This document shows, piece by piece, positions 1 to 7,330 of a DNA stretch of 54,184 nt (position 1 is its first letter; each line of letters begins with the position of its first letter). Under the pieces are notes generated by a model. The model was not told the DNA's origin. It saw only the letters and a program-made list of their open reading frames with translations, and made no database searches. Both the position numbers and the translations under genes were made by a program. Source of the stretch: Methylobacterium sp. E-065 (GTDB lineage: Bacteria > Pseudomonadota > Alphaproteobacteria > Rhizobiales > Beijerinckiaceae); contig NZ_JAKSYD010000129.1 of the NCBI RefSeq assembly GCF_022829605.1, forward strand, positions 1 through 54,184, read 5' to 3'.

Positions 1-412
1 CAGCGGCCTGACCGGGCGACACCGCCCCCGGCGCTGCGGACGGGGCTGAACCACCGGCTATCGCCGGTCAGCCGAAACCGTCCAAACGACGGAAATCATC
101 TCCGACGCCGCCAAATCAGGACTTCTTCAGCAGCCTGCTAAGCCCTTGTTGTGGCGCGCGCTCCCGCGTCGGACCGGAGTCCACGTCGGCGGAGCGCGCG
201 CGAGCGGCCCCCGATCGCGCGCGCTCCCCGCCGGCATCCTGTGCGTGCCGCGCGTCCGCGGCGCGCGCAGGATGCCGGCTCGGTCAGGGAGCAGACTATG
301 CCGACCCGTGCTTCGCGCACCGCGGAGTAGACCGTGGCTGTTGTTCAAATATTAAACTCTAATCATTAGTAATTCTATCTACAAAGCCATGTAACTACCG
401 CTGATTGTTCAC
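1..412. other. Left-edge intergenic region
   Basis: No gene can be supported here. Two frames are open at the left edge and stop soon (one at TGA 9-11, another at TAA near 139), so a short C-terminal tail of a gene entering from the left is possible but unproven. Bases 191-279 hold two strong hairpins (listed separately). Bases about 335-412 are clearly AT-richer than the surroundings and include an 11-base palindrome, CTAATCATTAG, around 360-370. This is the likely promoter region of the MHYT gene that starts at 413. Confidence 0.5.
191..279. repeat. Two adjacent perfect hairpins
   Basis: The first inverted repeat pairs 191-203 (GGAGCGCGCGCGA) with 215-227 in a perfect 13-base stem and an 11-base loop. 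The second pairs 230-241 (GCCGGCATCCTG) with 268-279 in a perfect 12-base stem, and its loop contains a further GCCGCG/CGCGGC pairing. There is no T-run after either arm, so they are not textbook intrinsic terminators. They could be mRNA 3' ends, a protein-binding site or an intergenic palindrome element. Confidence 0.6.
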
Positions 413-2791
413 ATGCTGACCGTGATCGGCTGCTTCGTCGGGGAACACAACCTGTGGCTGGTGGCCCTTGCGGCCCTGGTCTGCGCGCTGGCGAGCGCGA
501 CGGCGATCGGGCTGCTCGCCCATGCCGGGCGGGCCGGCGGGCGCGGTCGCTACACATGGCTCGCCGTCGCGGCGGCGGCGGGGGGCTCGGGGATCTGGGC
601 CACGCATTTCCTGGCCATGCTGGCCTACGCCCCCGGACTGCCCTCGGGCTACGGGATCGGCCTCACGATCCTGTCCTACGCCGACGCCGTCGCGATCACC
701 GGGCTCGGCTTCGCCCTGGCGACCATGGGGGGCCGGGCGCGGGCGGCGATCGGCGGCGCCGTCGTGGGCGGCGGCATCGCGGCGATGCACTACACCGGCA
801 TGGCCGCCTATCAGGTGCCGGGGCATCTGATCTGGAACCCGGCGGTGGTCGCCGTCTCGGTGGCGGTCGGCGCCGTGCTGGGCGCCCTGGCGCTGGTGGC
901 GGGCCTGTCGGCGGTCACCGTCCGGGGCCGGGGCCTCAGCGCCGGGCTGCTGATCCTGGCGATCTGCGGCCATCACTTCACCGGGATGGCCGCGGTGACC
1001 ATCCTGCCCGATCCAACGGTGGCGATCCCCGCGAGCGCGATCCGGACCGAGTGGCTCGCCGCCGCCGTCGCCCTGGCGAGCTCGCTGATCCTGCTGCTGG
1101 CCGGGGCCGCCCTCCTCCTCGACCTGCGGGAGCGGCGGCGCGCCGAATCCGAGCGCGAGCGCCTGCGCAGCCTCGCCAACGCGGCCGTCGAGGGCCTCGT
1201 GGTGTGCCGCGACGGCCAGATCGTCAGTGCCAACGAGGCCTTCGCCCGGCTCGCCGGCACGCCGGCCGCTTCCCTGGTGGGCGCCCGCCTGTCCACCTAC
1301 CTGCCCAGCCTTGCGGCGACGGCCGGCACGGCCGGAGAGCCCGTCGAGGCCGAACTCGTGCCGGCGGGTGGCGGGACCGTCCCGGTGGAGGTGATCATGC
1401 GGCCGATGGCGGAGTATGGCCGCCAGCCGCACTATGCCGTGGCGGTGCGCGACCTGCGCGCCCGCCGCCGCGCCGAGAGCCAGATCCACTACCTCGCCCA
1501 TCACGACGCCCTCACGGGGCTCGCCAACCGGACGAGCTTCCACGCCCGGCTGGAGCGGGAGCTGCGCGCAGCGGACGACCAGGGCACCCGGCTCGCCGTC
1601 CTGTGCCTCGACCTCGACCGGTTCAAGGAGGTCAACGACCTGTTCGGCCACGCCGCCGGCGACGCGATGCTGCGCGACCTCGCGCTGCGCGTCGGGGGCC
1701 TGCTCGATCCCACGCAGCTGATGGCCCGGCTCGGCGGCGACGAGTTCGCGATCCTGACGCCCCTGGGACACGGCTCCGCCAAGGGATCGGCCGAGCGGCT
1801 GGCCGAACGGATCCTGGCGATGCTCGCGGCGGTGCCGGCGGCCTCCGGCCCGGTGATCGCCACCAGCATCGGGCTGGCGGTCTATCCCGACGACGCGCAG
1901 GACCAGCGCGCGCTCCTGAGCCACGCCGACGCCGCCCTGTACCGGGCCAAGGCCGAGGGGCGCGGCACCTGCCGTCGCTTCGACGCCAGCATGGGCGCCC
2001 AGATCCGCGACCGGCGCATGCTCGAGCACGACCTGCGCCACGCAGTGTCCCGGGGCGAGCTGCACCTCGTCTACCAGCCGCAGACGCGGATCGAGACCGG
2101 CGCGGTGATGGGCTTCGAGGCGCTACTGCGCTGGCACCATCCGGAGCGCGGCCCGATCTCCCCGGCCGAGTTCGTGCCGATCGCCGAGGAGACCGGGGCG
2201 ATCCTCGAGATCGGCGCCTTCGTGCTGCGCGAGGCCTGCCGGACGGCGGCCCTCTGGCCGCAGCCCCTGGCGATCGCCGTCAACGTCTCGGCGGTGCAGC
2301 TCCACAACCCGCACTTCGTCCAGTTCGTCCACGGGGCCCTGTTCGAGAGCGGCCTGAAGGCGGAGCGCCTCGAGATCGAGATCACCGAGACCGCGCTGAT
2401 CCGCGATCCGGCGCGGGCGCTGCTCACCCTGCGCCAGCTCAAGGCGCTCGGCGTGCGGATCGCCATGGACGATTTCGGCACCGGCTACTCCTCCCTGTCG
2501 AACCTGCGCTCCTTCCCGTTCGACCGGATCAAGATCGATCGCTCGTTCATCAAGGCGGTGAACAGCAACCCGCAGGGCGCCGCGATCGTGCGTTCCGTGC
2601 TGGGCCTGGGGCGCGGCCTCGGCCTCGCCGTGGTGGCGGAGGGCGTGGAGACCGACGACGAACTGTCCTTCCTGGCCGCGGAGCACTGCACCATCGCGCA
2701 GGGCTACCTGCTCGGCCGGCCCGGGCCGATCGCGCATTTCGCCGAATACACCCACGGCAACGCGCAGGATCCGGTCGCCGCCGTGGCGTGA
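413..2791 (+). CDS. MHYT-PAS-GGDEF-EAL c-di-GMP signalling protein
   Basis: This 792-residue protein is a membrane-bound bifunctional cyclic-di-GMP enzyme. The N-terminal ~230 residues form a seven-helix MHYT sensor, with the three signature repeats visible as ATHFLAM, MHYTGMA and HHFTGMA; MHYT domains are thought to bind metal and sense gases. A PAS domain follows at about 255-350, then a GGDEF domain with intact GGDEF near residue 440, and an EAL domain with FEALLRW near 565, DDFGTGYSS near 685 and VAEGVET near 745. The four residues at the usual inhibitory I-site position read DPTQ rather than RxxD, so product inhibition is probably absent. Both catalytic signatures look intact, so cyclase, phosphodiesterase or both are possible. 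The ATG at 413 has no strong Shine-Dalgarno sequence but gives the expected MHYT N-terminus. Confidence 0.95.
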   Translation: MLTVIGCFVGEHNLWLVALAALVCALASATAIGLLAHAGRAGGRGRYTWLAVAAAAGGSGIWATHFLAMLAYAPGLPSGYGIGLTILSYADAVAITGLGFALATMGGRARAAIGGAVVGGGIAAMHYTGMAAYQVPGHLIWNPAVVAVSVAVGAVLGALALVAGLSAVTVRGRGLSAGLLILAICGHHFTGMAAVTILPDPTVAIPASAIRTEWLAAAVALASSLILLLAGAALLLDLRERRRAESERERLRSLANAAVEGLVVCRDGQIVSANEAFARLAGTPAASLVGARLSTYLPSLAATAGTAGEPVEAELVPAGGGTVPVEVIMRPMAEYGRQPHYAVAVRDLRARRRAESQIHYLAHHDALTGLANRTSFHARLERELRAADDQGTRLAVLCLDLDRFKEVNDLFGHAAGDAMLRDLALRVGGLLDPTQLMARLGGDEFAILTPLGHGSAKGSAERLAERILAMLAAVPAASGPVIATSIGLAVYPDDAQDQRALLSHADAALYRAKAEGRGTCRRFDASMGAQIRDRRMLEHDLRHAVSRGELHLVYQPQTRIETGAVMGFEALLRWHHPERGPISPAEFVPIAEETGAILEIGAFVLREACRTAALWPQPLAIAVNVSAVQLHNPHFVQFVHGALFESGLKAERLEIEITETALIRDPARALLTLRQLKALGVRIAMDDFGTGYSSLSNLRSFPFDRIKIDRSFIKAVNSNPQGAAIVRSVLGLGRGLGLAVVAEGVETDDELSFLAAEHCTIAQGYLLGRPGPIAHFAEYTHGNAQDPVAAVA

Positions 2792-2808
2792 GCGGCCCGA
2801 TCCCGTCC

Positions 2809-2916
2809 TGGTTTCGAAAGGGCGAGCCCTGTCGCGGGTCCAGGGCAGAGCCCTGAGTTCCGTCAGGGCCTTGCCCGGACAACCCACCAAAGGGCGACAG
2901 CCCTTTGGAAACCCGG
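2809..2916. repeat. Multi-hairpin intergenic repeat, copy 1
   Basis: This element lies between two convergent gene ends. It is bounded by GGTTTC and its complement GAAACC, and contains internal hairpins such as CCAGGGCAGAGCCCTG and AAAGGGCGACAGCCCTTT. The same building blocks recur at 5431, 16085, 21529, 34698 and 38659. The position between convergent stops suggests a bidirectional terminator or mRNA-stabilising role in the manner of REP/BIME elements, which is inference. Confidence 0.75.
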
Positions 2917-2925
2917 ACTTGACGG

Positions 2926-4479
2926 TCACGCCGGCCTGAGCCGGCCGAAAACGAGCACGCTCAGGCCCGCGACCAGCCAGGCGCAGAGCCCCCCGTAGAG
3001 CATCACCCCGGCAAAGCCCGACGCGAGCGCCTGCCGGGCCACGGCCGGGCCGATCCCGTCGGCGGGGAGGGTGCCGGCCGCCACGGCCTCGGCCAGCGCG
3101 TCGAGCGAACCGGCCGCCTCCGCGGGCAAAACCCGGCCGAGGGCCACCCGGACGCCCTGGAGCAGCAGGAAGCCCATCAGCGCGATGTTGACCGCCAGCG
3201 TGATCATGCGCGCGCTCATGTCCATGCCGGAGGCCATGCCGGCGCGTTCCGCGGACACCGCACCGGTGGCGGTGTTGGTGACCGGCGTGTTGGTGAGGCC
3301 GAGGCCGAGGCCAGCCAGGACGCAGCCGGGCAGCAGCGTCAGCCAGCCCGCCTCGGCCCCGGTGGCGGCCAGCCGCATGAGCAGGAACCCCGCCCCGATG
3401 GTGAACAGGCCGAGGGGGATGACCGCGCCCGGGCCGTGGCGCAGCAGCAGCCGCTCCGCCACGGGCGGCACCGCCAGGGTCGGCAGCGTGTAGGCGAGGA
3501 GCACGAAGCCCGCCGCGACGCTGTCGTAGCCCAGGACCGCCTGGACGTAGATCGGCAGGTAGATCACGAACGGCCAGAAGCTGGCATTCATCGCCGCCGA
3601 CCCGAGCAGGGCGCCGGAGAAGCGCCGGTTGCGGAAGGCCGCGAAGTCGAACATCGGCCGCGCTGCGCGCAACTCGATGATGACGAAGGCGATCGCGCTT
3701 GCGGCGCCGGCCAGCGCCAGGAAGCTCACCGGGTCCTCGACCCGCAGTTTCTCCCCCCGAGTGATCAGATAGACGAGGCTGAACACGGCAAGCGACAGGG
3801 TCGCGATCCCCGGCAGGTCGATGCGCAGCGCCTGAGGATCGGCGGATTCGGCGACGCCCGCGCGGCCCAGGGCGAGGGTGACGAGCGCCAGCCCGACATG
3901 GACCAGGAACACCCATTCCCAAGCCAGCACCGCCACGGTGACGCCGCCGATCAGCGGCCCGAAGCCGAGGCCGAATCCGAACACGATCCCCCACCAGCCG
4001 AACGCCACCCCGCGCTCGGCGCCGTCCCGGAACTGGTGGGACAGCACGGCGGTCTGGCAGGCCAGCATCGCGGCGCCGCTCGCCCCCTGGAGGAACCGGG
4101 CCGCGATCAGGACCGGGGCGCTCGGCGCCAGCCCGCAGAGCAGCGAGGCCGCCCCGAAGGCCGCGACGCCGACGAGGAACACCCGGCGACGGCCGAAGCG
4201 GTCGGCCAGGGTTCCCATGGCCATCAGGCAGGTGGTCATGGCCACCGTGTAGGCGTTCATGATCCACTGCAGCTGCCGGAAATCGGCGCCCAGGACCCGC
4301 TCCAGGGTCGGCAGGATCGACGGGATGCTGGAAATCTCCAGTCCCAGCATCAGGGCCGACAGGCAGATCGCCGCGAGCGCCAGCGTATTGCGATGTCGAT
4401 CCCGCACCAAAGACCGGCCTATTCCCGGATCGATGGCGGAAATAGGCGCGTTCGATTGCAGATGATGGTCGCCGACCAT
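2926..4479 (-). CDS. MFS transporter, DHA2-like drug exporter
   Basis: This 517-residue polytopic membrane protein belongs to the major facilitator superfamily. The N-terminal half shows the signature GTLADRFGRRRVFL after TM2, and many later hydrophobic segments. The length and the motif ILPTLERVLGADFRQLQWIMNAY resemble the 14-helix DHA2 family of proton-driven drug or metabolite exporters. I start it at the ATG at 4477-4479; the frame stays open further upstream, but that part would overlap the divergent regulator gene and has no transporter character. The neighbouring divergent LysR gene is the probable regulator. The substrate cannot be told from the sequence. Confidence 0.92.
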   Translation of the reverse strand: MVGDHHLQSNAPISAIDPGIGRSLVRDRHRNTLALAAICLSALMLGLEISSIPSILPTLERVLGADFRQLQWIMNAYTVAMTTCLMAMGTLADRFGRRRVFLVGVAAFGAASLLCGLAPSAPVLIAARFLQGASGAAMLACQTAVLSHQFRDGAERGVAFGWWGIVFGFGLGFGPLIGGVTVAVLAWEWVFLVHVGLALVTLALGRAGVAESADPQALRIDLPGIATLSLAVFSLVYLITRGEKLRVEDPVSFLALAGAASAIAFVIIELRAARPMFDFAAFRNRRFSGALLGSAAMNASFWPFVIYLPIYVQAVLGYDSVAAGFVLLAYTLPTLAVPPVAERLLLRHGPGAVIPLGLFTIGAGFLLMRLAATGAEAGWLTLLPGCVLAGLGLGLTNTPVTNTATGAVSAERAGMASGMDMSARMITLAVNIALMGFLLLQGVRVALGRVLPAEAAGSLDALAEAVAAGTLPADGIGPAVARQALASGFAGVMLYGGLCAWLVAGLSVLVFGRLRPA

Positions 4480-4578
4480 GGAAAAAACCTTCGGAGAGCG
4501 GACGATGCGGCCGAAGGTGACGCCCCCTTGATCACAACACAATCGGATGGATATCGATTTCAGTGATGACACTTTGGG
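4480..4578. promoter_or_regulatory. Divergent promoter of MFS and LysR genes
   Basis: These 99 bases separate the two divergent start codons and must hold both promoters. An imperfect dyad with ATCG at 4542-4545 and CGAT at 4555-4558 lies about 20 bases before the LysR start and could be a LysR-type operator. The position fits autoregulation plus control of the transporter. The dyad is short, so the operator call is tentative. Confidence 0.4.
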
Positions 4579-5448
4579 ATGGACCGCATGGCCGTTCTCG
4601 ACGTCGAGTCCGTGCGCGCCTTCGTGACGGTGGCGGATCACAGGAGCTTCACACGGGCGGCCGAGGCGCTGGGGACGACGCAGGCCGCCGTCAGCGTGAA
4701 GCTGAAGCGGCTGGAGGACGGGCTCGGCCAGCGGCTGATCGAGCGGACGCCCCGTCAGGTCCGCCTGTCGGCGCAGGGGGCGGTCTTCCTCGCGGCGGCG
4801 CGGGACTTTTTGGCCGCGCATGAGCGGGCTTTGGCGGGGCTGACGGCGCCGCCGCGCCGTTTCCGGCTCGGGATCGCGGCCCACGTGATGGGGCCGGAGG
4901 TTCCGGCCCTGCTGGCGCGGATTAAAGCCGTCGATCCGGCGCTGACCATGGAGGTGCAGATCGACAACGCCCGTCCCCTGCTGGACGGCTTCGAGGCGGG
5001 CCGGCTCGACGCGGCGATCATCCGCAGCGACGACGACCGGCGCGCGGGCGAGATCCTGGGGCCGGAGCCGTTCGGCTGGTTCGCGGCGCCGGGCTTCGCG
5101 CACCGGGCGGGGGAGCCGCTGCGGCTGGCCGCGACCGCGCCCTGCTGCGCCGTCCGCGACGTGGCGGGCCGGCTGCTCGACCGGGCCGGGATCGCCTGGA
5201 CGGAGGTCTTTTTAGGCGGGACGGCCGCGATCGCCGCGGCTCTGTCGGCGGGGCTGGCGGTGGCGGCCTTCCCGCGCCGGCTCGCGCCGGCCGATGTCGT
5301 GGATGTCGGCCCGGCGCTCGGCCTGCCGCCGCTGTCCGCGCTGGCGATCGTGCTGCACGCCGCCCCCTCCGACCCGAAGACCCGGGACACGCTGCGGGCG
5401 ATCACGGCGGCGTTCCGCGGGGCGAGTCACGGGTTTGCGAAGGGGTGA
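4579..5448 (+). CDS. LysR-family transcriptional regulator
   Basis: This 289-residue protein has a classical LysR winged-helix N-terminus (about residues 5-65) with the recognisable run SFTRAAEALGTTQAAVSVKLKRLE, followed by a substrate-binding domain from about residue 90. It is divergent from the MFS exporter gene and probably controls it in response to an unknown small ligand. An in-frame ATG nine bases downstream is an alternative start. The last codons (GFAKG) are written in the outer arm of an intergenic hairpin repeat, which suggests that the repeat landed at the end of the gene and supplied the stop codon. Confidence 0.93.
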   Translation: MDRMAVLDVESVRAFVTVADHRSFTRAAEALGTTQAAVSVKLKRLEDGLGQRLIERTPRQVRLSAQGAVFLAAARDFLAAHERALAGLTAPPRRFRLGIAAHVMGPEVPALLARIKAVDPALTMEVQIDNARPLLDGFEAGRLDAAIIRSDDDRRAGEILGPEPFGWFAAPGFAHRAGEPLRLAATAPCCAVRDVAGRLLDRAGIAWTEVFLGGTAAIAAALSAGLAVAAFPRRLAPADVVDVGPALGLPPLSALAIVLHAAPSDPKTRDTLRAITAAFRGASHGFAKG

Positions 5449-5482
5449 GCCCTTTGGCGGGTCGTCAGGGCAGCACCCTGAC
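5431..5482. repeat. Multi-hairpin intergenic repeat, short copy 2
   Basis: A degenerate, shortened relative of the element at 2809-2916. It overlaps the last codons of the LysR gene and contains GGGTTTGCGAAGGGGTGAGC, CCCTTTGGCGGG and the hairpin TCAGGGCAGCACCCTGA. The remaining bases up to 5740 contain no gene that I can support. Confidence 0.55.
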
Positions 5483-5740
5483 GCGGCGACCCGGGCTTCG
5501 GGACGATGCGGTGTGCCTCCGTGTCGAAGCGAACTTGCCGGGGGTGTGAACCTCAATCAGCCCGATCGTTGACACGTCGTTTCGATCCAACGCAGCCGTG
5601 CGGACCGCCGTCCGTGCATCCCAGAAGCAGCCGTCCGTCGGTCATCCGATACCTTCGGCTCCAAGTGGGACGCGTAAGTTGGCGTGTTGCCGAAAACCGG
5701 ACCTGAGCCGTTCTGCGCTTCGGCAGACGCAGAGGCACGT

Positions 5741-7327
5741 CTATGGGGCACCGGCAGCGGCAACCGTCGTCGGCAGATCCAAGGCCGCCCGCATCGCCCC
5801 GTCGACCTGATCCTCGCTCAGCCACTCGGCCACGTAGGCCAAGCCCGCCTCCACGCAGGCCCGGTGGAGGTCCGCATCCTCATGGAGCGTCACGATCGAC
5901 CGCGCCAGCCCCGCCGGCGTGTCCGCCACCAGCCCGGCGAGCGGTTCGGACAGCGCGATCCCCTCCGCCGCCGCCGACGTGCACACGCACGGCACCCCCG
6001 CCGCCAGGCTGTCCAGCACCTTGCCCTTCACCCCGGCCCCGTAGGCCAGCGGCGCCACGGTGAGCCGGACCCTGGCGAACACCGCTGCGAGGTCTGCCAC
6101 CGGCCCGATCGCCTCCACCCTGGATCGTGCGGCGGCGAGCTCTTTCAGGCTCTCCGGCATGTCGCTGCCGACCAGCAGGCACGGTGCGTCGAAGCCCCGC
6201 GCCCGCAGTTCCGGCAGTACCGCCTCGATCAGGAAGTGCGCTGCGTCGACGTTCGGCCGGTGCGCGTAGCCGCCGATGAAGGCGATGCCCCGCCGCTCGG
6301 CGATCGGCACGCCGGTCGGGCGCAGGGACACCGCCCAGGGCACGACGTGCACGCGCTCGGACGGAACGTGCCGGCGCAGGATCTCCGCCTCGTGGGTCGA
6401 GTGGGTGATCACTGCGTCCGCCGTCCGCGCCGCGGTCAGCTCCAGGAGCCGCAGGTGCTCGGCGTAGGCGGCGAGATCCGTCCGACCCTCGATTTCAGCC
6501 TGCCGGGCCGTGCGCAGGTGGTGCAGATCGGCGACGCTGTAGACCAGCCGCGCACTCCGCTGCGTGTCGCGCACGAGTTGCATGTACCGGCCGGCGGTAT
6601 CGACGCGATGTAGGTACACGAGCGCGAAGGCTCCGGCGTGCCGGCACAGCACCTCCTCGACGGTGGCGTACCAGGGGTGCAGGCAGCAGGTGATTCCCTC
6701 CGCCTCCAGAGCCGCACCATCGGCCCAGAGATCGGTCGGTACGAACGTCACGGCATAGCCGAGCCGATGCAGCGAGCGCATGTGCGAGCGGATCGCATTC
6801 GAGCCCGCATCGCGACCTGTGGCCGGCATCACGGTGTCGATGACGAGCGCGCGCCGCCGGTTCGGTGCCGTGGCCGGCAGCGCGTGCCGGTCAGCGTGCG
6901 CCAACCGCAGGCGCTGCACTTGGTCCATGAGGAAGGTGAGCCGGCGTTCGGCTTCGTCCTGATCGACAGGCTCGACGAGGGCGCGCGCCAGCCGCTCCTG
7001 CAGATCCTCGTCAAACAGGGTGATCGGATCGAGAGCCCGGGGCGAGCCCGGCAGGACGGCACCATCGCCCTCCCGGCGGACCGTCACCGTGCAGCGATCG
7101 AGTGCCGGCAACGACCCGCCCGGGAACGCGAAGTCGAAGCCGTGCCGGCCGTGCCCGATGCCCTCGCGCACGAGATCGTCCCGGGGCCGATCGGCCAAGC
7201 AGCGGCCCACCACCCGGCCATCGACCGAGACGAAGAGGCTGACAGGCGTGTCGGGCGCAGATGTGTCCTGCGCCCAGCCGATCATCTGTTGGCGGGTCAG
7301 CCAGTCGACGTGCCCGCGCAACGCCAT
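5741..7327 (-). CDS. GT4-type glycosyltransferase with N-terminal accessory domain
   Basis: This 528-residue protein appears to be a GT-B fold group-1 glycosyltransferase. Residues about 130-520 contain a donor-side region with GAGVKGKVLDSLAAGVPCVC followed by AAAEGI, typical of GT4 enzymes with a conserved small-residue loop and acidic position. Residues 1-100 are a separate domain whose pattern (GHVDW...GWAQD...PVSLFVSVDG...GIGHGRHGFDFAFP) matches the C-terminal domain of the upstream Hint-domain protein. The start codon lies only three bases after that gene's stop, so the two form an operon. It probably glycosylates a surface polysaccharide or the Hint protein itself; the substrate is unknown. 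Confidence 0.88.
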   Translation of the reverse strand: MALRGHVDWLTRQQMIGWAQDTSAPDTPVSLFVSVDGRVVGRCLADRPRDDLVREGIGHGRHGFDFAFPGGSLPALDRCTVTVRREGDGAVLPGSPRALDPITLFDEDLQERLARALVEPVDQDEAERRLTFLMDQVQRLRLAHADRHALPATAPNRRRALVIDTVMPATGRDAGSNAIRSHMRSLHRLGYAVTFVPTDLWADGAALEAEGITCCLHPWYATVEEVLCRHAGAFALVYLHRVDTAGRYMQLVRDTQRSARLVYSVADLHHLRTARQAEIEGRTDLAAYAEHLRLLELTAARTADAVITHSTHEAEILRRHVPSERVHVVPWAVSLRPTGVPIAERRGIAFIGGYAHRPNVDAAHFLIEAVLPELRARGFDAPCLLVGSDMPESLKELAAARSRVEAIGPVADLAAVFARVRLTVAPLAYGAGVKGKVLDSLAAGVPCVCTSAAAEGIALSEPLAGLVADTPAGLARSIVTLHEDADLHRACVEAGLAYVAEWLSEDQVDGAMRAALDLPTTVAAAGAP

Positions 7328-7330
7328 GAA

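Noticed and set aside
395..2065. A 556-residue minus-strand frame opposite the MHYT gene
   Set aside because: Antisense shadow; the plus-strand gene has all expected motifs.
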